DNA of 64,000 bases from Kitasatospora herbaricolor (GCF_030813695.1 NZ_JAUSVA010000002.1:806001-870000); one strand, 5' to 3'. Counted from the first letter of the stretch, positions 26,136 through 35,570 are shown. Numbers and translations are program-made. Notes: a model not told the origin generated them from the sequence alone.

Positions 26136-27218
26136 ATGCCCCACCCGGCGCCCCACCGTGAACCGTTCGGCCGCGCCCCCGACGGACGTCCGGTGGACCT
26201 CTGGAGACTGGAGTCCGCCTCCGGCGTGAGTGCCGAGATCCTCACCTACGGCGGTGTCCTGCACCGCCTGTCGGTGCCGGACACCGCCGGGCGCAGCCGC
26301 TCGGTCGTGCTGTCCCTGCCGGACGTGCCGGCGTACGCGGCGCGCAGCCCGTACTTCGGTGCCCTGGTGGGGCGTTACGCCAACCGGATCGCGGGCGGGC
26401 GGTTCAGCATCGAGGGGCGCTCCTACCGGGTGCCGGTGAACGACCACGGCCACGCGCTGCACGGCGGGCCGGAGGGCTTCCACAGCCGGCTCTGGCAGGC
26501 CGAACCGGCCGGCGGGCGGGCCGCGGTGGAGTTCTCGCTGGTCAGCCCGGACGGTGACATGGGCTTCCCCGGGGCGCTGTCGGTGCGCGCCCGGTACGCG
26601 CTCGACGAGGCGGGGACGCTGTCGGTGGCCTTCGAGGCGTTCTGCGACCGCCCGACCGTGGTGAACCTGACCAACCACGCCTACTTCAACCTGGGCGGCG
26701 CCGGCTCCGGCGACGTGCTCGGGCACCTGCTGGAGGTGGACGGCGACGAGTTCCTGCCGGTCGCGCCGGACGCCATCCCGTACGGTCCGGCGCGGGCGGT
26801 GGCCGGCACCCCGTTCGACCTGACAGGGCCCCGGCCCGTCGGCCGGGCCCTGGCGGTCGAGGACCAGCAGCTGAAGAACGCCGGCGGCTTCGACCACTGC
26901 TGGCTACTACGCCCGGCGGCCGGGCCCGATGCCCTGCGCCGGGCGGCCCGGCTGGCCGACCCGGCGAGCGGGCGGGCGCTGGAGGTGTGGACCACCGAAC
27001 CGGGCCTGCAGGTCTACACCGCCAACCGGTTGGACGGCACGCTGGCGGACGCCGACGGCCACCACCACCCCCGGCACGGCGGCATCTGCCTGGAGACCCA
27101 GCACCTGCCCGACTCGCCCAACCGGCCCGAGTACCCGAGCACCGTCCTACGCCCCGGCGAACGCTTCACCAGCCGCACCGAGTTCCGCTTCCCGCACCTG
27201 CCGCCCACCCCGGCCTGA
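26136..27218 (+). CDS. galM: Aldose 1-epimerase (mutarotase)
   Basis: This 360-aa cytosolic enzyme interconverts alpha and beta anomers of galactose, glucose or arabinose. The galactose-mutarotase-like beta-sandwich shows GRYANRI, the His motif NDHGHALHGG, the second His in NLTNHAYFNL, and the catalytic Glu in GICLETQHLPDSPN near the end. The ATG at 26136 follows AGAGAGG. It comes after the lipoprotein gene but behind a strong terminator, so partial read-through or its own promoter is needed. Its place fits use of sugars taken up from the neighbouring glycosidases. Confidence 0.92.
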   Translation: MPHPAPHREPFGRAPDGRPVDLWRLESASGVSAEILTYGGVLHRLSVPDTAGRSRSVVLSLPDVPAYAARSPYFGALVGRYANRIAGGRFSIEGRSYRVPVNDHGHALHGGPEGFHSRLWQAEPAGGRAAVEFSLVSPDGDMGFPGALSVRARYALDEAGTLSVAFEAFCDRPTVVNLTNHAYFNLGGAGSGDVLGHLLEVDGDEFLPVAPDAIPYGPARAVAGTPFDLTGPRPVGRALAVEDQQLKNAGGFDHCWLLRPAAGPDALRRAARLADPASGRALEVWTTEPGLQVYTANRLDGTLADADGHHHPRHGGICLETQHLPDSPNRPEYPSTVLRPGERFTSRTEFRFPHLPPTPA

Positions 27219-27246
27219 ACCCGGCCACCCAGGCCTGAACCAACCG

Positions 27247-27288
27247 CCGACCACCGACCACCGACCACCGACCGCCGACCACCGACCA
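27247..27288. repeat. Six tandem 7-bp repeats
   Basis: Six units of ccgacca (the fourth is ccgaccg) lie 28 bp after galM. No gene or hairpin is evident in 27219-27455. Confidence 0.9.
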
Positions 27289-27455
27289 CCACTGATCCGT
27301 CACCGCCGACAGGCCGCCGCTGACAGCAGCGCCGCCGTGGCGGCCATCGCCCTGGCCACCACCCTCCACCGGTGCGAGCGCCGCGCACGCCGACTCCCAG
27401 GACGACCGCACCCACCCCTGCGTCTGCCCCGCCCACCGCCGGGCCGGCGACCGGT

Positions 27456-29717
27456 TCAGGCCGGGCCCGGGGCGGCCGGCTCCTCCTCGCCCTCGGTGTC
27501 CAGGTGCGGCAGAATCCGGTCGAGCCAGTGCGGGATCCACCAGGCGTGCTTGCCCAGCAGCGTCAGCACGGCGGGGACGAGCAGCAGTCGCACGATGGTG
27601 GCGTCGATCAGCACGCTGACCGCGAGGCCGAGGCCCAGCATCTTCACCACGATGTTGTTGCTGAGCAGGAAGGCCGCGAAGACGCTGACCATGATCAGGG
27701 CCGCGCAGGAGATCACCCGGGCGGTGATCTCCAGGGCGTGCGCGACGGCGCCCTTGCTGTCCCCGGTGCGCAGCCAGGCCTCGCGCACCCGGGCGAGCAG
27801 GAAGACCTCGTAGTCCATGCTCAGGCCGAAGACGATGGCGAACATCATCATCGGCACGTAACTCTCGATCGGCACCTTGCCGTTGACACCGAGTGCGGGA
27901 CCGCCCCAGCCCCACTGGAAGACCGCCACCACCACGCCGTACGAGGCGGCGATCGAGAGCAGGTTGAGGACGGCGGCCTTGACCGCGATCAGCACCCCGC
28001 GGAACACGATCAGGATGATGATGAACGCCAGTCCGACCACGGTGGCGATGATCAGCGGCAGGCGCTCGGACACGATGTCGAGGAAGTCCACCTGGGCGGC
28101 GGTGGTGCCGGTGACGTAGCCCGAGGCCGCGGTGCCGGCCACCGCCTGCGGAAGGGTGTCGTCCTTGAGGGTGTTCACCAGGTCGGTGGTGGACCGGTCC
28201 TGCGGGGCGTTCACCGGGATGACCGTGGAGACCAGCGCGTTGCCGTCGCTGGTGGGCTGGAGCGGGGTGACGGTCGCGGTGCCGGGCACCGCGGCCAGGG
28301 CGTTCTGCACGCTGGTGGCCAGCGCCGCGCGGTCGCCCGAGGGCACCGCGTTCTGGTCGATCACCACGGTCAGCGGACCGTTGGTGCCCGGGCCGAAGGC
28401 GTCGCTGATCAGGTCGAAGGCGCGCCGGTCGGTGAAGCTGGTCGGATCGGCGCCGTCGTCGATGTGCCCGAGCTGGATGGAGAACAGCGGGATCGCCAGC
28501 ACGCCGATCACCACCACCCCGACCGCCATGAACCACCAGGGCCTGCGCTCCACCTTCTGGGCGTACCGGTGCCACGGGCCGGTGACCTGCTCGTCGGGCC
28601 CGGTCTCGGTCTCCGCGATCGGTTTGCGCAGGTGGAAGCGGTCGATGTTGCGCCCGGCCAGGCCCAGGAACGCCGGGGTGAGGGTCAGTGCCCCGAGCAC
28701 CGCGGTGATCACCGTGACCGCCGCGGCGATGCCCAGGTTGCCGATGAAGCTCACCCGGGAGACGTAGAGGCCGGCCAGGGCGACGATGACGGTGCAGCCG
28801 GAGACCAGGACGGCCCGTCCGCTGGTCGACACCGCGTGGCCGGCGGCGGTGGCCGGATCCTCGCCGTCGATCAGCCGTTGCCGGTGGCGGGTGATCAGGA
28901 ACAGCGAGTAGTCGATGCCGACGCCAAGGCCGATCATGGTGGCCAGGGTGGGTGAGACGGTCGCGAAGGTGAGCGCGTTCGCGAGCAGGCTGAGACAGCT
29001 GAGGCCGACGATCACCCCGATCAAAGCCGTGACCAGCGGCATCCCGGCGGCGATGACGCTGCCGAAGCCGATGATCAGCACGATGACGGCGACCGCGAAG
29101 CCGATCGCCTCGCTCAGCAGGTCGGTCGTCTCCGGCCGGGCCAGCTCCCCCAGCGAACCGCCGTACTCGACCTGGATGCCGGCCGCCCGCAGCGGTGCGA
29201 CCGCGGCGTCGACGCCGTCGAGGTATTCCTGCCCGAGCGAGGACGGGCTGACCGCGAACCGCACCGTGATGTAGGCCGTCGTGCCGTCCGCGGACAACGG
29301 CGCGTTGGGCGGCGGCTGGGCGCCCGGGGCCGGCGGGGTGGCGGGGATCGGGTCCACCGCGGACAGCACGTCCGGCAGCTGTTCCAGGGCGCTGACCGTC
29401 TGGCCGATCTGGCTCTGGAACGCGGTCAACGGCGTGTCGTCGTGCAGGACGATCGGCGAGCTGAAGCCGCCGGCCGACGGCTGGTACATCTTCAGGACGT
29501 TCAGCCCGGTGTCGGACTGCGTGCCGGGCAGGGTGAAGTCGTCGGAGTAGGTGCCGCCGACGGTGTTCTGCAGGGCGTGCAGGCCGCCCAGGCCGACCAG
29601 CCACAGGACCATCACGATAACGAAGTGCCGCGCGCACCACTCACCGAGCGCCCGCAGCCCCTTGGGCGGGGCGGCGGCCCCGGGGGTGCGCCCGGCCCGG
29701 CTCTCTGGTGCTGACAT
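27456..29717 (-). CDS. MMPL/RND-family membrane transporter
   Basis: This 753-aa inner-membrane exporter has two repeats, each with a large extracytoplasmic loop after the first helix and a block of five further helices. The conserved helix-4 motifs are GVGIDYSLFLITRHRQR in the first half and FGLSMDYEVFLLARVREA in the second, with the Asp-Tyr pairs used in proton relay by MmpL3-like proteins. It probably exports a lipid, pigment or drug using the proton gradient. The ATG at 29717 has GGGAG 6 nt upstream; an upstream GTG at 29825 would only add a basic, non-conserved tail. No regulator lies beside it. Confidence 0.9.
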   Translation of the reverse strand: MSAPESRAGRTPGAAAPPKGLRALGEWCARHFVIVMVLWLVGLGGLHALQNTVGGTYSDDFTLPGTQSDTGLNVLKMYQPSAGGFSSPIVLHDDTPLTAFQSQIGQTVSALEQLPDVLSAVDPIPATPPAPGAQPPPNAPLSADGTTAYITVRFAVSPSSLGQEYLDGVDAAVAPLRAAGIQVEYGGSLGELARPETTDLLSEAIGFAVAVIVLIIGFGSVIAAGMPLVTALIGVIVGLSCLSLLANALTFATVSPTLATMIGLGVGIDYSLFLITRHRQRLIDGEDPATAAGHAVSTSGRAVLVSGCTVIVALAGLYVSRVSFIGNLGIAAAVTVITAVLGALTLTPAFLGLAGRNIDRFHLRKPIAETETGPDEQVTGPWHRYAQKVERRPWWFMAVGVVVIGVLAIPLFSIQLGHIDDGADPTSFTDRRAFDLISDAFGPGTNGPLTVVIDQNAVPSGDRAALATSVQNALAAVPGTATVTPLQPTSDGNALVSTVIPVNAPQDRSTTDLVNTLKDDTLPQAVAGTAASGYVTGTTAAQVDFLDIVSERLPLIIATVVGLAFIIILIVFRGVLIAVKAAVLNLLSIAASYGVVVAVFQWGWGGPALGVNGKVPIESYVPMMMFAIVFGLSMDYEVFLLARVREAWLRTGDSKGAVAHALEITARVISCAALIMVSVFAAFLLSNNIVVKMLGLGLAVSVLIDATIVRLLLVPAVLTLLGKHAWWIPHWLDRILPHLDTEGEEEPAAPGPA

Positions 29718-29999
29718 GCGGACTCCCGGGCTCGCTCGTGGCAACGGCCGGAGCAGCGGCCGGCACCGGAACGGGCGGCGGACGGCTCCCGGGCCGAGCG
29801 TAGGTGTCGGCGGAGCAGCCGACATCCGGGGCGCGGGGGATTCGCCGGACCGAGCACGCTAATGGCTGACCGCGCGGCGCCGATCGGCCGTACGGTCGGT
29901 CGGCGGTCGGCGTTCGGCGGTCGGGCCACGCAGCGCGGCGGGCCGGACGCCGGCCGGCTCGGGCGGGCCACCGGCCGGCTCGGGCGGTCCGGCCGCCGT

Positions 30000-30740
30000 T
30001 CAGCCTCCTCGGGCCCCCGTCGGGCGCGGCCCGGTGGCCCGGCCGGCGGGGCGGTCCGGGGCGGTGAGGAAGTCCGTCACCACCACCGCGAACTCCTCCG
30101 GCCGGGCCGCGTGCACCAGGTGCCCGACCGGGATGGTGACGATCCGGCAGTCCGGGACGAGCCGGGCCAGCTCGGCGATGCCGTCCTGCGGCACATGGCT
30201 GCGCGACCCGCCGGCCACCACCAGGGTCGGCGCGGTGATCAGCCCCAGCGCCGCGAGCCAGGCCGGGTCCGGCTCGTCCACCTGGCCCTTGATCGCCGGA
30301 ACCACCGCCCAGTCGTACGACAGCGGCCCGTCCGGCCTGGTCAGTTCGGCCGGCTTCCTGGGGAGCGGCGCCGGGACGTCCTCCAGCACCAGCCGCCGCA
30401 CCCGCTCCGGCGCGGCCGCGGCGACCAGGTACGCCACCACACCGCCCATCGAATGCCCCACCAGGTCCACCGGCTCGGGCCCGAGGGTCGCCAGCAGGGC
30501 CAGCACGTCGTCACGCATCAGCTCGAAGGAGTACGCGCCCGGGCGGTCGCTGCGCCCGTGGCCGCGCAGGTCCGGCGCGTGGACCCGCCGGTGCAGCGCG
30601 AAGGCGTCGCGCACGCCGTCCCAGTCCGCCGCGCCTTCGCCGAGCGCGTGCAGCAGCACCAGCGGACGGTTCCCGGGATCGCCCGACACCCGGTGGGCCA
30701 GCCGGATTCCACCGAGCAGGGTCTCGCAGTCATCGGTCAT
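30000..30740 (-). CDS. Alpha/beta-fold hydrolase
   Basis: This 246-aa protein has the fold hallmarks: an HALGEG oxyanion region, nucleophile elbow GHSMGG and catalytic His in VGHLVHAARPEEF, with Asp probably shortly before. It looks like a soluble esterase, lactonase or C-C hydrolase; the substrate is unknown. The ATG at 30740 is chosen because the longer frame to 30818 is Arg/Pro-rich and atypical. The upstream ribosome site is weak, so the start is uncertain. It lies 112 bp beyond the rbsK-like gene stop on the same strand. Confidence 0.85.
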   Translation of the reverse strand: MTDDCETLLGGIRLAHRVSGDPGNRPLVLLHALGEGAADWDGVRDAFALHRRVHAPDLRGHGRSDRPGAYSFELMRDDVLALLATLGPEPVDLVGHSMGGVVAYLVAAAAPERVRRLVLEDVPAPLPRKPAELTRPDGPLSYDWAVVPAIKGQVDEPDPAWLAALGLITAPTLVVAGGSRSHVPQDGIAELARLVPDCRIVTIPVGHLVHAARPEEFAVVVTDFLTAPDRPAGRATGPRPTGARGG

Positions 30741-30852
30741 GCCCGAAACGTACCTGCGCGGGGCGGGCGCCGGAACACCACGCGCCCGCGCGCGGCGCGG
30801 CGCCCGACGCAGTGTCACTCCGGCGGCCCGCGCCGGCGCGGCGCGGCTGCGG

Positions 30853-31833
30853 TCAGCGCTCCGGCAGTTCCTCCGGCGTGGGGAAGGAACTCTGCGCCCC
30901 CTGCCGGGTCACCGTGGCGGCGCCCACCCGGACGGCGAGGCCCGCGGCGGCGGCCAGGTTGTCGCCCGCTCCCAGTCGCCAGGCCAGAGCGCCGGTGAAG
31001 GCGTCGCCGGCGCCCGTGGTGTCGACCGCCTCGACCACCGGGCTCGGCAGCCGGGACGTTCCGCCGGCGTCCGCCACCAGGGCGCCGGCCCGGCCCAGGG
31101 TCACCACCACCGACCGCGCGCCCCGCGCGAGCAGGGCAGCCGCCCAGGCCTCCGGCGTTCCGGCACCGGCGCCCTTCCCGTCGCCCGCCCCGTCGCGTTC
31201 CCCGTCACCGTCCCCCTCGCTCCGGCCGCCGCTCCCGCGGCCGCCGAGCAGCAGCCGGGCCTCGTGCTCGTTGACCACCAGGGGGTCACAGGCCGTCAGG
31301 ACCTCGGCCGGCAGCGGCACGGGCGGGGAGGCGTTGAGCACCATCCGGGTACCGGGGCCGACCGTGCGGACCACCTCGACCACGCTCTCCAGCGGGATCT
31401 CCAGCTGGAGGGAGACCACGGGCGCCGCCCGCAGCAGGCCGGCGGCGGCCCGCACGTCGGCCGCCGACAGCAGGGCGTTGGCGCCGGCCGAGACCACGAT
31501 GGTGTTCTCGCCGTCCGGCCCGACCGTGATCAGCGCCAGCCCGGTCGGCGCGCCGCCGGTCAGCACCGGGCCGGTGTCGACACCGGCGGCGCGCTGCGCC
31601 GCCAGCAGCAGGTCGCCGTGCGCGTCCGCGCCCACCCGGGCCAGCAGGGCGACCCGGGCGCCGAGCCGGGCGGCGGCCGCCGCCTGGTTGGCCCCCTTGC
31701 CGCCGGCGTGGGTCCGCACCGGTGACCCGGGCACGGTCTCACCCGGCCCGGGCAGCCGCTCCACCCGCAGGACCAGGTCGGCGTTGGCCGAGCCGACCAC
31801 GACCAGTTCGGGGCCCGTCTTCGCGGCGTCCAT
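30853..31833 (-). CDS. rbsK: Ribokinase (PfkB family)
   Basis: This 326-aa sugar kinase phosphorylates D-ribose at O5 with ATP. It has the N-terminal substrate motif VVGSANADLVLRVERLPGPGE, the GGKGANQAAAAARLG signature, NEHEA in the middle and the C-terminal catalytic VDTTGAGDAFTG with the base Asp. Residues about 205-235 are an unusual Gly/Asp/Glu/Arg-rich insertion inside the normally compact core, at DNA level a low-complexity GC run. It starts 15 bp after the GNAT gene stop, so both probably share a transcript. No ribose transporter genes are nearby. Confidence 0.9.
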   Translation of the reverse strand: MDAAKTGPELVVVGSANADLVLRVERLPGPGETVPGSPVRTHAGGKGANQAAAAARLGARVALLARVGADAHGDLLLAAQRAAGVDTGPVLTGGAPTGLALITVGPDGENTIVVSAGANALLSAADVRAAAGLLRAAPVVSLQLEIPLESVVEVVRTVGPGTRMVLNASPPVPLPAEVLTACDPLVVNEHEARLLLGGRGSGGRSEGDGDGERDGAGDGKGAGAGTPEAWAAALLARGARSVVVTLGRAGALVADAGGTSRLPSPVVEAVDTTGAGDAFTGALAWRLGAGDNLAAAAGLAVRVGAATVTRQGAQSSFPTPEELPER

Positions 31834-31848
31834 GCCGGGCGCCGCCGC

Positions 31849-32406
31849 TCAGGCGCCGGCCGGTACGGCGGCGGTGAGGTCCTTGCCGTACCAGACCTCC
31901 GCGTAGGGGCCGTTGCTGTAGGCCGGGATCTCGGCGTAGCCGTGCCGGGTGTAGAGCGCGCGGGCCTCGACCAGGTCGAGCCTGGTGTCCAGCACGATCC
32001 GGCGGGCACCGAGCGCCCGGGCCGCCTCGTCCACGGCGGCCAGCAGCCGGGCGCCGCCGCCGGAGCCGCGGGCCTCGGAACGGACGAACACCCGGGTCAG
32101 CTCGACCGTGCCGGGGTCCAGCACCCGCAGCCCGGCGCACGCCTGCGGCCGGCCGCCGAGCCTGCCGAGCAGGAACAGCCCGGTGGGTGGCGCCAGGTCG
32201 TCGCTCGGGAAGGCGGCCAGCCCCTCCTCGATCTCCTCGGAGGTGGAGACCCGACCCTGGTGGCGGAGGTAGTACCGGTCGCTGACGTCGATCAGGTAGT
32301 CGCGGAGCAGCGCGACCGCCTCCGGCGAGGTGACGGCGGCCGGGGCGACGGCCCAGGCCGGTGCGGCGGTGGTGGCGGTGGCGGTACTGAGGGTCATACC
32401 GGACAT
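31849..32406 (-). CDS. GNAT-family N-acetyltransferase
   Basis: This 185-aa protein carries the GNAT fold. The acceptor side includes FLLGRLGGRPQACAGLRV, and motif A/B VELTRVFVRSEARGSGGGARLL gives the R/Q-x-x-G-x-G/A acetyl-CoA loop (RGSGGG). It ends with LYTRHGYAEIPAY, which resembles amino-acid or small-molecule acetyltransferases of the PA4866-like kind. Starts at 32406 and 32397 are both possible; neither has a strong ribosome site. It is upstream of and close to the ribokinase gene. Confidence 0.82.
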   Translation of the reverse strand: MSGMTLSTATATTAAPAWAVAPAAVTSPEAVALLRDYLIDVSDRYYLRHQGRVSTSEEIEEGLAAFPSDDLAPPTGLFLLGRLGGRPQACAGLRVLDPGTVELTRVFVRSEARGSGGGARLLAAVDEAARALGARRIVLDTRLDLVEARALYTRHGYAEIPAYSNGPYAEVWYGKDLTAAVPAGA

Positions 32407-32513
32407 TGTCCCCGGCGGCGGATGATCTTGCCACGGAATTTCGCGCCCCGGGCCGACGGACCCGCCGGACGAACGGAGCCGGCCCGACGGAGGGAGGAGT
32501 CCGGCCGGACCGG

Positions 32514-33305
32514 TCAGCCCGGGCGCCCCGGGGCGGCGGCCGGGCGCAGCGCCAGGTCCTGCCGGATCCGCCCGGCGATCTCCTCCCAGGCATCGGCCAG
32601 GTAGAAGTGCCCGCCGCCGGGGAAGACCCGCAGGCCGGTGGCGGCCGTGGTGTGCTCGAACCAGGCCTCGGCCTCGGCGACGTCGACCCGCGGGTCGCGG
32701 TCCCCGATCAGGACCGTGACCGGGGTGGCCACGGTGGCGCCCGGCGGGCAGCGGTAGGTCTCGATCGCCCGGTAGTCGGCCCGGACGCCCGGCAGGACGA
32801 GCGCGCGCAGCTCCGGGTCGGCGAGCGCGCCGGGGGCGGTGCCCTGCAGGGCCTCGATCTCCGCCACCAGGTCGTCGTCGTCCAGCAGGTGGACCCGCTC
32901 GTCCCTGGTCCGGGACGGGGCCCGGCGGCCGGAGGCGAAGAGGGCGAGCGGAGGCCGGCCCGGGCCGGCCTCCAGCCGCCTGGCGATCTCGAAGCCCAGC
33001 ACCGCGCCCATGCTGTGTCCGAACAGTGCCAGTGGTTCGCCCGTCCAGGGGCGCAGCGCGGCGGTGATCCGGTCGGCCAGCGTCCCGATGTCGGCCACCA
33101 CCGGTTCGTGCCAACGGTCCTGCCGTCCCGGGTACTGGATCGCGAGCACCTCGACCTCGGGAGCGAGCAGCGCCGACAATGGCAGGTAGAAGTTGGCCGA
33201 GCCGCCCGCGTGCGCGAGGCAGACCAGTTTCACCCGGCTCGCCGGCGAGGGGTGGAAGCGCCTGATCCACCGATCGCCGTCCTCGGTTCCGCCCGTGGTG
33301 CTCAT
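32514..33305 (-). CDS. Type II thioesterase (alpha/beta hydrolase)
   Basis: This 263-aa editing thioesterase clears misprimed acyl groups from carrier proteins of NRPS or PKS lines. It has LVCLAHAGGSANFY (oxyanion), the nucleophile motif GHSMGAVLGFE, Asp in GDRDPRVD and catalytic His in FPGGGHFYL, all typical of the RifR/SrfD family. The ATG at 33305 sits behind GAGGGGCGG. No carrier protein, NRPS or PKS module is visible within the window, so it is an orphan here and presumably serves a cluster elsewhere. Confidence 0.9.
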   Translation of the reverse strand: MSTTGGTEDGDRWIRRFHPSPASRVKLVCLAHAGGSANFYLPLSALLAPEVEVLAIQYPGRQDRWHEPVVADIGTLADRITAALRPWTGEPLALFGHSMGAVLGFEIARRLEAGPGRPPLALFASGRRAPSRTRDERVHLLDDDDLVAEIEALQGTAPGALADPELRALVLPGVRADYRAIETYRCPPGATVATPVTVLIGDRDPRVDVAEAEAWFEHTTAATGLRVFPGGGHFYLADAWEEIAGRIRQDLALRPAAAPGRPG

Positions 33306-33691
33306 CCGGTGCCGTCCGCCCCTCGTCGTCACTCCTCCGGCCGCCTGCGGGCCGGCGGTCCGCCGCGTCCCGCGTGCTGCCGGGTGCCGGGTGCCGGCCG
33401 CGCCGCCCGGGCCCGGCCGTGACCGGCGGCGTTCCCGCGGGACCGTTCCGAGGATATCGGCGCCGGCCGGCCGGTCGACCCCTGTTCCGCCGCCCGGCAG
33501 CCCCTACCGCCGGGGCACCCCTACGGCGTGGCCGACCCCTACGGCACGGCCGGCCGGGTGACGGGCGCCCCGGCGGCGGGCCGCCGGTACCGGCCCCCGG
33601 GCGGCCGGGGCGGGAGACTGGCCGGACAGCCGCCGTCGGCCGAGGACCGGGCCGGCCGCGCGGAGCCCACCCGGACCGGAGGCGCACGACC
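33306..33691. other. Divergent intergenic region without recognised features
   Basis: These 386 bp separate the thioesterase gene from the VOC gene. I see only GC-rich low-complexity sequence, no palindrome or clear promoter, and no small gene with a ribosome site. Confidence 0.5.
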
Positions 33692-34123
33692 ATGACCGAC
33701 CTGACGCCCGCACCGCAGGTGTGGCCCTCACTGCGGGCGAACGACGCCCGCGCCCTGATCCGCTTCCTGGTCGAGGCCTTCGGCTTCGAGGAGACGGCCG
33801 TGTACGGCGAGGGCGACCGCGTCGACCACGCCCAGCTCTGCTGGCCGGAGGGCGGCGGCGTGATGCTCGGCTCCGCCCGGCCGACCGACGAGGCCGACAA
33901 GTGGCCGCTGCGGCCCGGCCACTTCGGCGCGTACGTGGTGACCTCCGACCCCGACGCGGTGCACGCCCGCGCCGTGGCGGCCGGCGCCGAGGTGGTCGAC
34001 GGGCTGCACGAGACCGACTACGGCTCCCGGGACTTCGCGGTCCGCGACCCGGAGGGCAACCACTGGTCCTTCGGCACCTACCGCGGCGAGCCGCGCAAGT
34101 CGCCGCCGCCGGCGGCGGGCTGA
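33692..34123 (+). CDS. VOC-family protein (bleomycin-resistance-like)
   Basis: This 143-aa single glyoxalase-fold protein begins QVWPSLRANDARALIRFLVEAFGFEETAVY and ends RDFAVRDPEGNHWSFGTYRGE, the usual start and end strands of VOC proteins with a C-terminal metal or ligand Glu. The family includes antibiotic-binding resistance proteins and isomerases; no specific role can be read. CGGAGG at 33677-33682 supports the ATG at 33692. It is 6 bp before the MmcQ/YjbR-type gene, which suggests a two-gene operon. Confidence 0.88.
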   Translation: MTDLTPAPQVWPSLRANDARALIRFLVEAFGFEETAVYGEGDRVDHAQLCWPEGGGVMLGSARPTDEADKWPLRPGHFGAYVVTSDPDAVHARAVAAGAEVVDGLHETDYGSRDFAVRDPEGNHWSFGTYRGEPRKSPPPAAG

Positions 34124-34129
34124 CCGGCC

Positions 34130-34555
34130 GTGCCGGCGACCGGACGGCCGGACGGGCCGTCGGACGGGCCGGTGGCCGGGGCCGCGCCCGGACCGCCGGC
34201 CGCGCTGGAGCGGCTGCGCGCGCTGTGCCTGGCGCTTCCCGGGTGCGAGGAGCGGGTGAGCCACGGCGAGCCCAGCTGGTTCGCCGGCGGCCGGCGGATG
34301 TTCGCCACCTTCGCCGACCACCACCACGACGACCGCACCGCCTGCTGGACGGCCGCGCCGGCCGGCGTCCAGGAGCACCTGGTGGCCGCCGATCCCGAAC
34401 GGTTCTTCCGCCCGCCGTACGTCGGCGGGCGGGGCTGGGTGGGGGTGTACCTGGACCGGCCGGTGGACTGGCCGCACCTGGCCGACCTGCTGCTGGAGGC
34501 CTACCGGCTCACCGCCCAGGCCCGGCAGCGGGCCGCCCTGGACGAGGACGACTGA
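34130..34555 (+). CDS. MmcQ/YjbR-family protein
   Basis: This 141-aa small protein has the YjbR-like fold signature: LRALCLALPGCEERVSHGEPSWFAGGRRMFA, then CWTAAPAGVQEHLVA and a VGVYLDRPVDWPHLADLLLEAY end. Members are called DNA-binding-like but their role is unknown. The GTG at 34130 is 6 bp after the VOC stop with no separate ribosome site, so translation is probably coupled. A start further in (GTG at 34172) is possible. A strong terminator ends the pair. Confidence 0.8.
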   Translation: MPATGRPDGPSDGPVAGAAPGPPAALERLRALCLALPGCEERVSHGEPSWFAGGRRMFATFADHHHDDRTACWTAAPAGVQEHLVAADPERFFRPPYVGGRGWVGVYLDRPVDWPHLADLLLEAYRLTAQARQRAALDEDD

Positions 34556-34556
34556 C

Positions 34557-34618
34557 CGGACGGCGCGCCCCGGCGCCGCGAGCGGACCCACCGTCGCCTC
34601 GCCGGGGCGCGCCGTCCG
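34557..34618 (+). terminator. Terminator of the VOC-YjbR pair
   Basis: A perfect 19-bp stem (34557-34575 with 34600-34618) with a 24-nt loop and a short TT follows the stop directly. Confidence 0.8.
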
Positions 34619-34783
34619 TTCGCGGGCTGACGGGCCGTCCGCCGACTGCCCGCTGGGGCCGCGGTCACGGTTGGGTGACCTTCCGCCGCCGGAACTGGAT
34701 CACTCTTCCGGAGCAGTCCCGGGACCGATAGGTTGCGGCCTTCACCGCTTCCCGGCCCCGCCGGACCAGTCCGAAGGATCACG

Positions 34784-35500
34784 TTGTCCACTCCGCCCAC
34801 CCAGGCCTTCCCCGGCGCCGAGCAGCACCACACCGCACCCGTGGGAGGCGGGGCGCCCTGGGCCGCCCCCGGCCCCTTCTGCCGTTTCTGCGGCTCGGTC
34901 CCCGCCGTGGAGGCCACCATCCGCGGCCACCAGGGGCTCCTGGTGATCATGAAGTTCCTCAAGCTCAAGGGCCCGTTCTGCCGCCCCTGCGGCGTGGCGG
35001 TGCACCGCAGGATGACCGCGGACAGCCTGTGGCAGGGCTGGTGGGGCATCGCCTCCGCGGTGATCAACCCGGTCACCATGCTGGTCAACCTGCCCCAGCG
35101 CGCGAAGATCAACAAGCTCGGCGCGCCCGTCCCGGGCGCTCCCGGACAGCCCGCGGACCCGGGCAAGCCGCTGTACCGGCGCCCGGCGATCCTCGGCCTG
35201 CTGATCCCCGTGATCGCGGTCGGCCTGATCGCCTTCCAGGCCGGACGGGACCCGTCCTACGCCGAGGTCGGCGACTGCGTGCACAACAAGAACGTGATGA
35301 CCGCGGGCGTCAGCGACACCCACCCCGACGTGGTGGTGCTCTCCTGCTCGGACCCGGACGCGGACGCCCGGATCGTCGGCAAGGTGTCCGACACGGCGAA
35401 CGGGGACAGTGCCTGCGAGGCGTACGCCGACGCCGACGGCTGGTACACCCAGGAGGAGGACTCGCGGAAGTTCACCCTCTGCCTGCACTTCCTGAAGTAG
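34784..35500 (+). CDS. LppU/SCO3897-like membrane protein with Zn-ribbon-like N-terminus
   Basis: This 238-aa protein has two CxxC pairs (FCRFCG and FCRPCG, about residues 28 and 58) that could form a zinc ribbon. Then follow a WWGIASAVINPVTML helix, a single transmembrane segment (AILGLLIPVIAVGLIAFQ, about 127-144) and an external domain with AEVGDCV...DVVVLSCSDPDA, resembling the LppU family of streptomycetes and mycobacteria. Function is unknown. The TTG at 34784 is taken as the start because GAAGGA lies 5 nt upstream and the longer frame from 34733 has no ribosome site. Confidence 0.75.
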   Translation: MSTPPTQAFPGAEQHHTAPVGGGAPWAAPGPFCRFCGSVPAVEATIRGHQGLLVIMKFLKLKGPFCRPCGVAVHRRMTADSLWQGWWGIASAVINPVTMLVNLPQRAKINKLGAPVPGAPGQPADPGKPLYRRPAILGLLIPVIAVGLIAFQAGRDPSYAEVGDCVHNKNVMTAGVSDTHPDVVVLSCSDPDADARIVGKVSDTANGDSACEAYADADGWYTQEEDSRKFTLCLHFLK

Positions 35501-35570
35501 CCCGTACGGCCCACCGCGCCGGGCGATGTCGCACAGGCCTGCCTGCGGAGATCCGGGGTAGCCTCCGGCC

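Noticed and set aside
32514..33305. A natural-product cluster around the thioesterase
   Set aside because: No NRPS, PKS, carrier protein or tailoring set is visible in the flanking 30 kb.
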